A DNA stretch of 64,000 bases, from contig NW_024609839.1 in the NCBI RefSeq assembly GCF_016920785.2, positions 8,768,196 through 8,832,195 of the forward strand, read 5' to 3'. A program made the position numbers and the translations under genes. Shown piece after piece: positions 1 through 10,379 of this stretch. The stretch is from Ixodes scapularis (Eukaryota > Arthropoda > Arachnida > Ixodida > Ixodidae). The notes beneath the pieces are model-generated. The model did no database searches and had not been told where the DNA came from. It saw nothing but the letters and a program-made list of their open reading frames with translations. Numbering within the stretch: the stretch's first letter is position 1; each line of letters starts with the position of its first letter.

Positions 1-2
1 AG

Positions 3-116
3 CCGTTCGTGATGCCCTCCGAAAAGGAGGCTTTCCGGGGGGTCCTTGACGAGACCGAGTCGTGGCTGTACGCCGACGGCGAGATTATCCAAGGGCGTGT
101 TAGAAAGTTCTGTTAA
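3..116 (+). CDS. Partial Hsp110/HSPA4-like C-terminal fragment (edge-truncated)
   Basis: Frame 3 from the window edge reads about 27 residues resembling the C-terminal helical region of Hsp70-superfamily Hsp110/HSPA4 chaperones: residues around positions 13-27 read VLDETESWLYADGE, close to the family's LDETE-x-WLY-x-DGE signature. Hsp110 proteins are cytosolic nucleotide-exchange factors for Hsp70. The similarity stops at the GAG codon ending at 83; the frame then runs through about ten unrelated residues to TAA at 114-116. There is no GT directly after GAG, so this is either an exon with an unusual or unseen donor or a truncated pseudogene. The upstream part lies outside the window. The family call is from memory of the motif and is moderate; intact gene status is doubtful. 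Confidence 0.45.
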   Translation, partial: PFVMPSEKEAFRGVLDETESWLYADGEIIQGRVRKFC

Positions 117-948
117 ACAGTGTAAAGGCATCCTTTGAAATATTTTAATGACTAAACTAGATGTGTTAAAGTTCATCGCGAGAAAGGACAACGAAAACAC
201 TTGTTCTGTTAATAATTTCTTTTTTATTAATCACGTATGTGTACCTTATACACGTAACGATACATTTTTAGTACCTGTTTTGAGTATGTGTATATTACGA
301 GCGCGGACACGAGGCTAGTCACGATAGCATTGGAGCCTTGGCGAGCACACTAATAATCACTTTACTAGCGCGTGATTTGCATATTGGTGTAAATTTCTTT
401 TATAGTTTGGATTCTTACGGTTTAAGTCACGAACTCCGTGCAAGGTGTGACTGATATGCGTGCGCGTTTGAGTTTGGATGGTATATATTATTTTTGACAT
501 TTGGGGTCTAAAAAATATACTTAGTCGGGAGGTGTGAGAATCGGCCCCGCCATCGCCGTGAATGGACGCGGGAACGGGACTCAGTTTCGTTTTCTTTTCT
601 GTGCGTGTTTGCGTTTGCACCTGTGCCCCTGTGTGTCGGTGGACTGGCGGCGCTCGTGCGGGCTGGTGCAGGGGACATTTGAGAAGAGAAGAAGAAGAGG
701 ACGAAAGGAGGGCACGAGGGGGACCTTTTGTGTGGATTGGGAAAATAGCTTCGCTTGTAAATATACGTCTTTTCTTTTTTCCTATCCTCGAAGTATTGTC
801 TGCTTTACTTTTCCGTCAGCGACCATCAGTTGCCTCCGTCGTCAAGTTCCGGCGCAATCTCGAAGAAAGAACATCATCGCTCCCCCTATACACCAAGTCA
901 CCGTTTCTATAGGCGACCGGAATGCTGTTTGGATTGGGCCCATTTAAG
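117..948. other. Intergenic or intronic stretch, no gene recognised
   Basis: AT-rich to 530, then GC- and T-rich. Two overlapping plus-strand open frames (534-947 and 562-912) have low-complexity composition and no motif I recognise. No TIR, target duplication or RNA gene was seen. Confidence 0.5.
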
Positions 949-1079
949 GACTGAAGCAAAAAACGTTGGGTATGCCTGGAAGTGGCGGCTCCATTGTTGA
1001 AATATAAGCTATTATTTCCGTGACGCCGCTAAGCCTGGTGTCTGAAGCAAAAAATGCTGGGCAGGCCAAGAAGTCGTGG

Positions 1080-2219
1080 GCGTATCATAGAGTTATTATA
1101 ATATACGCTAGAGGTTCAAGCGGCGCTAGTGTGCTGACGCAAACTGAAGCGGACAGCAACGAGTCGAAAATTGACTTCCGGTAATGCATTTCTATGGGAA
1201 AAAGTGGGCGCATTTTCTCCCTGCGCTCGATTACAAGAGCAAATATCCTGAATAATTCGTACGTACTAAGTAGCTTGGAACATTTCTCAGTCAGGCCGGC
1301 GAGATAATTGGTCAGTTACGGCGTTTTTCTTTCAAATTGGTCGGATTAAAAACGGTGCTAAAACGGCTCCGTACGTGTATTTATGTGCACTGTCGGACAC
1401 TGTCAGTGCGAACACGACGTCGGCGCTTATCAGCATGAGGGATATACGTGCCAGACGAACGAAGAACATCTGGAAATAAAGGGAGATGGACGGCAAGAAC
1501 TACGAAGTAACACTGGATCAGTAACTACCCGTGCATGTACGATCGAAATAAATTGAAGGTCACGTAATATATTCCGATTTGAAATAAGCAAGTACCACTT
1601 TATTCTTTCTGCAATGTTTGATGTTTGTTCGTACGTTCAACATATCACCCGCACGTTCGAAATCTTTGAGAACAACTGCCCGATAAAAGCTGCCGGGCAG
1701 AGAAAACAATACCAAGAGACACCTTTCACACCCCACTTACTTGATTATCTACGTTTTGAATTTTCTTATCCGCTCATGCACGACGGGGTCATTTTCATAT
1801 AGTTACAGGACTGGCATTATAAATATATATAAGCGTCACCGGAATGCTGGGGAGCGTTGAACCCACTCCATATTCCTTTTGATTGTAATTTTGCTTTGAA
1901 TCGTCGCTACTACTGCGGAACACACGTTTGGGACTGAAATGTAGCGAGGTTAAACATCACTCACTGATGAAGAAAAATGCGTTAACTGAAGCAATTACAC
2001 TTTCACAATGCTAATTAAGACAGATACTATAACCGAAGTGTTCCGTGTTATTTTCCGGCGAAGAGACAAAATGCACGCGCGTTTTCCCATAGGAATGCAC
2101 AGGAGCACCGCAAAAGTAGACTGGTTGCTGTCTGCTTCAATTTGCGTCACGGAAGTCGCATAGACACTAGCGCCAGTTGAACCTCTAGCGTACATTATAA
2201 TAACTCTATGGGGCGTATA
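1080..2219. repeat. Imperfect inverted-repeat (foldback) segment
   Basis: About 120 bp at 1080-1200 recurs as an imperfect reverse complement at 2084-2219. Shared blocks include AGAGTTATTATAAT, TACGCTAGAGGTTCAA, GGCGCTAGTGT and TTTCTATGGGAAAA-type sequence. The spacer (1200-2084) is AT-rich and non-coding. Just upstream, CTGAAGCAAAAAA occurs twice about 93 bp apart (near 949 and 1042), suggesting a short tandem repeat at the left border. No clear target duplication was found, so this could be a foldback element or two copies of one repeat in opposite orientation. Confidence 0.55.
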
Positions 2220-3109
2220 ACATGCCAGTACGGCGGAAACTACGATTCCTGCGAGCCAATCGAAAAAATGTAGTAAGACACGTGACTACGCATCGCCGGA
2301 GTGCGCTTTTACTGCGAAGAAGTGTTCTACTTTTCGCTGCCTCATCCTTCAGTATATGTGCATTGCGCTCGTATACGTAGCGAATATGGAAGCCGTCGGC
2401 ACGCGATGTGGTGCGTAGCATTCAGAATTTTCCAAGTCACAACGAGACAGGGTGTAACCGTGGACTCTCAATCTGCTCCCAGCGCAAGCAGATTGAGAGC
2501 CCGCCGTCCATCAAGAGCATCATACCTTCGGCTCTGCTTTAAAGCACAGCGGAAGGTATGAAATACGGCAGAGGAGAGATTGTGTTGTCCTTCCTCTAGC
2601 GTTGTTGGAGTCAGAAAGCTCGGTGCTGGAAGCGGGACAGCACAATCTCTTCTTTGCCGTTCTCACGTTCCCGGTGGCAACATACTAACGCGTTTTACCG
2701 CAGAAGCTCTAAGCACTGCGCATGTGTAGGAACCCATTATTTTGAGGGCGAATCATTTGCGTGGCATCAGCAATGTGACGTGACGTCAGCGACGTGGGTC
2801 GGTGACTAATCAGTAGAAAGTGCGAATTGATGGCTTGTTTCGCGGTATTGGTTCCTGGTTGATCTCATTGGGTAATATTGGTACCTAATTGGCTGTTTAT
2901 TACTTGTACGGTGATTGCGTGGTAAGTCTTTGTCATATTAACGTAATAATTTATTATATTGGCCCGCAAGTGTGATAACGGTTCACCGGAGAGACAAAAA
3001 AGGCTGACGTGGAAGATACGAAGGAGAAAAAAAAAAGATGCAAAAATACTCCAAAAGCCGGGAGACGTCATAATTGAAATAAGAGCACTGACTTGGCACA
3101 GCAGAAAAA
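2220..3109. other. Non-coding stretch with two hairpins
   Basis: No coding frame with a recognisable domain. It contains the hairpin pair listed separately (2465-2558) and otherwise featureless sequence up to the 3' end of the minus-strand PLE. Confidence 0.5.
2465..2558. repeat. Two adjacent hairpins
   Basis: CTCTCAATCTGCT at 2465-2477 is perfectly complementary to 2487-2499 (9-nt loop). A second, imperfect hairpin follows at about 2520-2558, where CATACCTTC pairs with GAAGGTATG around a TTTAAA centre. No transcript signal is apparent. Confidence 0.7.
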
Positions 3110-3114
3110 ACAAT

Positions 3115-3165
3115 TTCATTAGACGTTTCGCCTCCCATGCGGGAGGCATCTTCAGTAGTTACAAA
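3115..3165 (-). ncRNA. Candidate type I hammerhead ribozyme (PLE1 3' end)
   Basis: On the minus strand CTGAAGA (3155 to 3149) matches the hammerhead CUGANGA core. It is followed by a stem II hairpin (GCCTCCC/GGGAGGC, loop around 3137-3140), then GAAA (3129-3126) and ACGTC. ACGT is self-complementary, as expected for PLE hammerheads with minimal stem III that act as dimers, with cleavage after GUC. Stem I is weak: TA pairs with TA, then mismatches. PLEs are known to carry hammerheads in their terminal repeats; activity of this copy is inferred. Confidence 0.65.
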
Positions 3166-3195
3166 GCAAATGCAAGGTTCAACCTCAAGTCAGCA

Positions 3196-3495
3196 CTATT
3201 TATCAGGAATGTCCATATAAGCTTCGCGGAGCGGGCCGCGTTTTTTATTACAGGCGAATGTGTCCCTGCGGACAAACCACGATTCTAGGAGTGTCCGGGG
3301 CCCCCATCTGTCTTCCCTCGCCAAGGTAGTCACGGCCGCAAAGTCAAAAGAATTCCCCATTGTCCACGCATGGTGCACTAGTTCAGGCTTCAGCCGCATC
3401 GCGTGGGATGTGTACGTGACGTCACACTTGTGTTCTTTGAGTCTGGTTTTTCTCCTCATGTCCGGTTTCACCAATGTAGGACGCTGGGCAGTCAC
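3196..3495 (-). pseudogene. PLE1 GIY-YIG endonuclease fragment
   Basis: The YIGETG motif of the GIY-YIG nuclease lies in one frame near 3455-3490, while the downstream half (RLKEHKCDV, HAWTMGNSFDF, REDRWGPRTLLESWF, GPLREAY) lies in another, so at least one frameshift splits the domain. In intact PLEs this domain nicks target DNA. The HAW and LLESWF blocks match the usual C-terminal half, including the conserved glutamate position (LES). Confidence 0.8.
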
Positions 3496-3789
3496 TTCAG
3501 GGCATTTTGTAGATAACGCCTATCTGGACGTTCGCCGGGGTTGAGTTCTTTGGTTTTGGAAATGGAATTTCCAAACGTTCTGTATGGCCTGTAAACAGTT
3601 CGAATGCCAAGGCGCCTCAAAGCGCGACTGAGAGGTTTGGAGGCTCCTTTAACATAGAGGATGCAGACTACATTCTTATCTCTTTCCCTTTCGCTAGGTT
3701 GGACATTTTGTTTCATTTGGTTGTTGACCTCGTCAACAAAACGCTTTGGGTAGCGACGTTTCTTTAAAGCTTCCTGTAAATGAGTCATC

Positions 3790-4385
3790 TCATTTCCGCC
3801 ATGGAGCTCGTTCAATGGCACGTGATTGGATCTGCGTACAAACTATCGCACTACTGATTTCTTGTGTTGCACTGGGTGAAGGGACAAAATACAAAAAATT
3901 ATCTGCTTCGCATGGTTTCCGGTACACACCCAGTTCAATCCTGTGGTTCGGGTTGCCTGTCCTCATTACACATACATCTAGGAAGCGCAACTTGTCTTGC
4001 TGTTCTGCCTCGCAAGAAAACTGTATCGCGGCGTGAACACTGTTTAATTCTCGGTGAAAATCGTTGGCATGACCTTTATAAAAAATGACCAAAATGTCAT
4101 ACACATATCGATGGTAAAATTTGACCGGGAACAGAACTTTTTTCAGCACTTACTCCTCAATATGCTCCATAGCGAGATTGGCAACACTGACAGATACCGG
4201 GCTTCCCATCGTACACCCGTTCACCTGATGATACGTCTGTCCACGGAAGGCGAAAAAACATTGGTCCAAGCAAAGATGCAAAAGTAAAGTTATATCATCA
4301 ACGTGAGATGACGTGCGTCCTAACAGGCTTTGATCATCAGGTAGACGCTGGCGTGCGACATGATTAAGAAAGTGTGAAACTTGGT
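3790..4385 (-). pseudogene. PLE1 reverse transcriptase fragment
   Basis: The minus-strand frame runs through the RT finger/palm region: a DDITLL-type helix, CFFAFRGQTYHQVNG, MGSPVSVSVANLAMEHIEE, then a stop, then RYVYDILVIF and FLDVCVMRT. The catalytic motif normally reads Y-x-D-D in PLE RTs; here the first aspartate position is tyrosine (YVYD), so this copy should be catalytically dead even if read through. The in-frame stop lies just before VLKKVLFPVKFY. Flanking PLE blocks continue on the same strand in the expected order. Confidence 0.8.
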
Positions 4386-6071
4386 AACTGGGTGAAGAAG
4401 AGAGTTATTATAGTGCAATTAAATGCGAAGGTGCAAACGAGCTGGACGATAGTGAGTGAAAAAGAAAAGAGAGTTAAAACAGATAGGTCACGAGTCCTGT
4501 ACTTTGCTGCAGAATGACAAATAAGGAAAACAGAATATTATGTTAATGTTGTGTTAGACGTCTTATACGTCTAATATATTATGATACATATTATATATAA
4601 TATAATTAAATAATGCATATTATATATATATATATATAATTCTTATATACAGGTAAGAACAAATCTCGTTCGCCTAAGAGCTCTATGAAACCTGTTCCTT
4701 CAATACCGTGCTCGCTTGTCCACATAAAAAGCAATATCCGCACGTATCAACACCTAGATCGTTTAGGTCTCCTACGCTTGCGCACACCGAAACAAGTTTG
4801 AACCCCCCGCCACGGAGTCCTACCGCACTAAAGCGAGGTGCGAAGAGAAGCAGAAGCTCGGGGGGCGTGCGTCTGACAGCGAATAACAACTCGACTTCAC
4901 CGACCTCGCAAGACCACACGTTCCCAAGTTACGCTTAGGGCTTTTCGGTAAAACTCGGAGAATGAGTTAGTTCCCTGATAATTGTCTCTTTGCTTCTTCG
5001 AGCGTCTGAAAATGAAATGTAGCTTTCAAGCGCATCTAGGCGGGTCTTCTTTACTTTGTAACCTAGACGTTTTACTAGATACTTGTAGAATTAATTTTCT
5101 TCTTTTCTTTAACATTGAATGATTCGTCTCAGTTTAGTTCACAACAGCATAGAAACAGTTTGGCTCCGGAAGACACTGAAAGTAAAAAAAGTAAAGAACA
5201 AAAAAATATATTAAAGAGTGAATGAGACCGGCGAACTGTGGGAGAAGTTGGCACCTTCCTGAGTAGTGAAGTATCAAGGCTAGAATCTGGCCATCATAAA
5301 AAAATGCGACTTTGTTAGTGAGTTAGTTCATCGACTGCGTGGCCTGCTGTTTCCGACAAAAGCCTCACTTTTTAAAACCGAAAAGACAAAAAACACAGGA
5401 ACTGTTTTTTTATCAATGCGGTCCACAAAACGTGCCATTGTTTTTGTTAATATTTGCCGCATAATACTACGTGTTTTGTTTCTTTTTAAGTCACAAAAAT
5501 CTTATAAAGCTTACAGCGAAAAAATAGGGTCTTGCCGGAGACCTGTAATGAAAATAACTTAAAATAGGCTACTTTTTTGTTCAAATTTGGGGAAAGCAGT
5601 GCTGAAAAAAATAACTGCATGTACGCATTGGAATAGAGATGATAATTGAGAATGAAACAACATTACGAATATGTTCTTTGTAGAGACTATCGAACTCCAG
5701 CTCATTATGCTTATTTGAAAGCGTCTCCAAATGAATTAAAACCTGTATGAATAAATACCTATATAGACAACGAATATGCAGGAATTATGCAGGAAAAAAT
5801 TTAATGTAACGAACTAGAAATACGCGCATGTCTCTTTCTACGCCTCGTATTACTTAAACTAGTGTGCTTCCAAGTAAATGTTTTGGAATAAAACTAATGT
5901 TAGTTTTATCCACAGTCCTTTCTGCAGATATCCATTTTAGAATCTGAATTGTTTTAGTATACCGAAACATTCCATACCATGCGGTCTGCACGACGGGCTA
6001 AATAACAATTCCTTAAAACATTCATGCTTGAACCAGACCTCCATTTCTACAATCTTTACATTTGTAGACCC
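4386..6071. other. Long stretch without a recognised gene
   Basis: AT-rich, with a TA/AT microsatellite at about 4590-4650. Open frames at 4683-4938 on both strands have no recognisable domain. No TIRs or target duplications noticed. Confidence 0.5.
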
Positions 6072-6075
6072 TTAA

Positions 6076-7191
6076 AGGGGCCCACCAACACTTTTTTGAC
6101 CGGTTTGAAGTTGGCGCTGAAACGGAGCTCCATGAAAGCAGGAACACCGAGGAAAAAAAATATTACAGAAATTCGCAATATTTTGTGAGTTATTAGAAAA
6201 CTAAATATTGCAGAAAACAACTTTAAATAAGCAAAACATTGCGCTTCATGACGTAAAATGAAACAGTATAGCGATTGGAGCAAAGCGTTTGGCCAATGGG
6301 AGCAAAGCATCGGCCCGGGCGATTGGAGCAAAGCGTCGGCCCGGTCGGCTCGTCGGCCATTAGGCCTAGCTGCAACTATCGTAGCTTTGGGATCGGGTTG
6401 CCATCATTGATGAATTTACCGGGCTTATCGGATTTTCGAGTGCGGAGCTGGGTGTCGCGCCGCACGAGGACACTCCACGCATGCGCCGCGACGCGTCTCT
6501 GCCTCAGTCCGCTTCGACTGCCGCTGAAGACTCGTCTCCCGCAACTCCGCCACCGGAGCCACCTCGGCGAGTAGGAGCTATAAACTGGTGAGCGGTCCCG
6601 TTTGGCAAAAGCTGGATCCCGTCGCCGCACTTCACTCGAACAGTGAAAAGTCTGTCACAGCATTAAAAGAAAATAAGGGTTCCCCTGGCTCCTCTTACTG
6701 CTTTTAGTTGACCGGGACCGGGGGCACACAAGTGAAAATACGATGCGCGTTGACTACACGGATCACTTGTCGTCTGCTCGCGATGGTACGTCGCGGACGC
6801 CGCTGGGAGGCGCGCATGAGCGACGAGGCGTTGTTTTCGCCCTTTTTGAACTTTACTTTGCAACTTTATAAGCTCTATAAAAATGACTTGTTAGAGAAAT
6901 AACGACGGTTAACGTGTGATATACTTTATTTCGCTTCAAAATTCCTGGGACGGCTCTCGCCAATCACGAAACCCAGAGAATGTGACGTATTGTGAAAGGG
7001 AGCGCCGTTATGCGCGCGCATTCGGCACCTCGCGGCGCCACCGTCGGAGGAGGTGTTTCCGAGTTGTCAAATTAAAATATGATGCGCTAATATTTTCAAA
7101 CTCTTTCGTTGTCCACTGGGTTTCCGGGACCACTAGCGTGTAGAAACCGCAAAAAAAAAAGTCGACGCTCAAATACTGTTGGAGGGCCCCT
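6076..7191. mobile_element. TTAA-site inverted-repeat element M1
   Basis: Begins AGGGGCCCACCAACA and ends with the reverse complement of AGGGGCCCTCCAACA, flanked by TTAA at 6072-6075 and 7192-7195. TTAA target duplication is typical of piggyBac and Kolobok superfamilies. The interior (1.1 kb) has a GATTGGAGCAAAGCGT motif repeated near 6272-6340 and no transposase, so it is non-autonomous. Confidence 0.75.
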
Positions 7192-7195
7192 TTAA

Positions 7196-7765
7196 AGGGG
7201 TACTCCGCCGATTTCTTCATGGTCCCCGATTTGCTTGAAATTTTGCTAAACTCGCCAAACAACATCGCCAAAATAGTATCCCAAATATTAGGTCAAAATA
7301 ATTTTTTTTTCACGAAGTTATTGAATTTACAATTTTAGTCCTCACCGTGTTTTTCAAACTGAAAGTCTCTACTGGCAACAATGAAAAAGTGACGTCATTG
7401 GAAGTGCAGGGGTTCACTCTTTGGACTGCAGAATTTGTTCCCAACTGATTCGAAGCAGTTTCATGGTGTCAAATGAATGCCTTGGAAGCTCGCTCCAGTC
7501 CCCGCGCTCCAGCACGGTACAAATGATTGGCATATTCTATTTTTTAGACTGCTCGCCCGACTGGCAAGCTAAACTTCCAGTGACGTCACGGCCCTGAAAA
7601 GTGCGGGTATATTTGAATGTTTTTTTTTGCATCATTTTCATTTGCCGATTTCGCAATAACTATTATGAATTTCACGATACTAAATAGCATACCAGAAAGG
7701 GCAAAGGCCGGGGAGTCAGATAATATAGTTAGTTGAGGTAGCTCAAAAATCGGCGGAGTACCCCT
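7196..7765. mobile_element. TTAA-site inverted-repeat element M2
   Basis: Begins AGGGGTACTCCGCCGATTT and ends AAATCGGCGGAGTACCCCT (perfect 19-bp TIRs), flanked by TTAA at 7192-7195 and 7766-7769. The left TTAA is shared with M1, so one element inserted into the duplicated site of the other. The interior is non-coding. Confidence 0.85.
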
Positions 7766-7769
7766 TTAA

Positions 7770-8608
7770 GTCGGCAATTTACCCTTTCCCATGTAAATCA
7801 CCCCCTCCTCACCAATTTACTTGCGACATGTATCGTATGACCGACGGTAGACGGTGTCCCTATACACCTTTCCAAGAAACACTCGACCCCAGGGGCAACA
7901 AACCGTCCTCGAGCCCAGTCACTGGGCTAGACTGTCACCAGCGTCCCTACTAATCCTAAACGTGTGGACTGTGATTTCGACAGGGCGCAGCCTGCGTAGG
8001 CGCAGTTTCAAGCACTGCTGGTTGCTAAATTCTCATATTTTTCCGCTGTATTTTGTGTTTTATGGTGAATGTGTTTTCCCCAGTACACGGAGAATGCATT
8101 GTACCACATTAAAAAAAAAAAATAAAGCAACAGCAAAAAAAAGAAACTGTAAACTATTTTTTGGGGGTTCGCGCGCGACAGAACAAATGCGACTGGAATG
8201 TTAGTTGTCGTTTTTATTTTTTACGATAAGTTTTGACGGCGCCGCCCAATTAACCGCGTGTCAAACGAAAAAGCGCTTAGCTGTCGAAAATAATTTACAA
8301 CAGAAGATAACCGAAAGGTGTGCATTTCTCACGCTCACAAATAACGTGTTTACCGATGAACAGGCCACGGACATAAAATTCACCAAGTTTTAACATTCGA
8401 ACAATATATTGTACGTACCACACGATGCAGCGTTATCCGAAAATAATTTATTTGAGCAAGATCTCAAATAACACAGTCACAGTGGACGACAGTCACATCT
8501 TGACGATCGGACGGAATCCAATAATAACTTCGTTTTGGGCACGTTTTGGGGAGAGCTTCCTTTTTTTACGACAGCACCAAGGCAAACGAACGAAACGAAT
8601 GCAACTTA
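7770..8608. other. No gene recognised
   Basis: A plus-strand frame at 7854-8204 has no recognisable domain and ends in A-rich sequence. The stretch ends at the TA that flanks the large inverted-repeat segment. Confidence 0.5.
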
Positions 8609-8739
8609 TACCCCTGTCAGACGGCAGCTAAAATGGCATTTACACCAAATGACATTTAGTGTAAATGTCATTTAGGCACTGCCACACGGCAACTCAAATG
8701 GCATTTAACCTAAATGCCATTTCGGGTAAACAGAGTTCC

Positions 8740-10379
8740 CCAAACTCATTTACGGCTCGCAAAGCGTACTCTCGATGGCAGCGCTCGACACATATTACGG
8801 GATTGTTTTAAAAAAAGAAGGCATATATTACAGAAACAATTTTTACATCGTTTTAATTACGAAAATAATTTCTTTAACGCGTATTTCGCACGCACTTTAC
8901 GTTCCTAATTGTTTAACCTACTCACGACTCCAGTTACCCAGTAGGCCTAATGGCTCTGAACCGCTGAACTTGTGGTGTGCTCGCCTCGGTCGGCTCTCGG
9001 TTCGTTGGTTCCACTTGCGATGCGCTCCTCATTTACGCGTTTTTACGATATCGGAAGGAGCGCCTGCCGACAAAAAAAGGCGACCTGTCCCGCGAGACGT
9101 CGGTACTCAAACTATGTGAGACGAGCACCTCGAATGGTCTTCGGTAGCAGAAGCGGAACGGCGGGTTCTGCACCGGCCTACGGGCGATTTGAGAAGCCCT
9201 CCGTTTCCTCAAGATATACGTCGCGCTCCATCACAATACCGAAACCTCAAGGAACATTTTTGGGTAAGATATAACTTTAACGGTGGGCATAGCCAACAGG
9301 AGCACGCAAAACAATTATCGGAGCGGACGGCCGCCTAGTATTCGTTTTGTGTGTGTGGGTCGTCGCAGCACTGCGTACCTCGAACGAGTGTACCTCGAAC
9401 GAGTTCATTGCACGGCCGGCTTGGTCGTGGTTCATACTAGCTGACTTCGCCTAGCAGCGCTTTAAATTTCGCGTTTGTTGCTCTGGCAACAGCTTGCGAA
9501 GTTGACTGAATCTTTACTTGGCTGCCGCGAAGTAGAGATTCTGGGAAGAATGCAATACGACAAAAAGAGTTTACTTTTCTTTAAGTGGTACAAATCTTGT
9601 AAATGCCCTGTTCTAATAAACGTAGTGTAGGTATTCGTCACCCTGACTTTTGACCGGCTTTTACATTCCCATTGACATCCTCCAGAAAGAAATAAAAAGA
9701 AATGCTGCGTGAAGTCAGTCTCTCAATGTTTCTATTTCTAGCTTTCTTTGATGTTGGATAATCCCATACTGTTTCAAAGCGAAATATGTTACGTGTGTTT
9801 ACATGATACGTGCACAATTTTATTCCAAAACATCCTAAAAATTGTTTAATAATGCATTGCATATATACATTGAATACAGTTGCTGCACAGTTGCTACTTG
9901 AGATATTTACGTGTTCCAGAAAACATCTGCTGCTGGGGGCCACCATAGAAGTAGGCAAAGTAGTGAGCTGGCTGCAGTACAAAGGAATCTACAAGTTCCC
10001 GGGATCACTGTCTCTAAATAAGTGGCAGTTTCTTGCAGTCATGGCCACTTTTGTGACATTCTCCTCACTTGTTTTCAGACGTGCAGTGTAAAAGTATCGC
10101 AGAAAGCAACCTGGGTGAGGTACCTTCTAGAAAAGCAGCAATAAAATAATTGTGTGAGGCTGACGATGACAGTCCAATAGCCAGCATCAAGGCTGTCACT
10201 GGTATTGACCCCAAGATACCTGAGACTAGTGGCGATGTCAGTGATGGTGCCACAAGTACCAGAACAGGCCGACGAAGCAGTGGTATAAGGGCCGGCACAA
10301 ACAGTAATGTGCAGCTGAGCTGACAAGTGTGAAAAGGAAAAGGCTACATAGCCATAGAAGCTGTTTCGGCTCGTTGAAG
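8740..10379. other. Interior of segment E, no gene recognised
   Basis: No recognised domain on either strand. A 16-bp direct duplication (GTACCTCGAACGAGT) occurs near 9375-9405. The remainder is plain AT-rich sequence. Confidence 0.45.

Larger units (their letters stand above)
3110..4385 (-). mobile_element. Penelope-like element 1, 5'-truncated and decayed
   Basis: Reading the minus strand from 4385 down, frames correspond in order to a PLE reverse transcriptase (motifs NGCTMGSPVSV and RYVYDILVIF), the linker with an R-RLGI-TVYRPYRT-like segment, a YIGETG GIY-YIG endonuclease motif near 3455-3490, and the endonuclease C-terminal part (LAREDRWGPRTLLESWF, near 3300). PLEs prime reverse transcription on chromosomal DNA nicked by the GIY-YIG domain. 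Stops and frameshifts separate every block, and the N-terminal third is missing. The 3' end carries a hammerhead-like core (separate entry). Confidence 0.85.
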
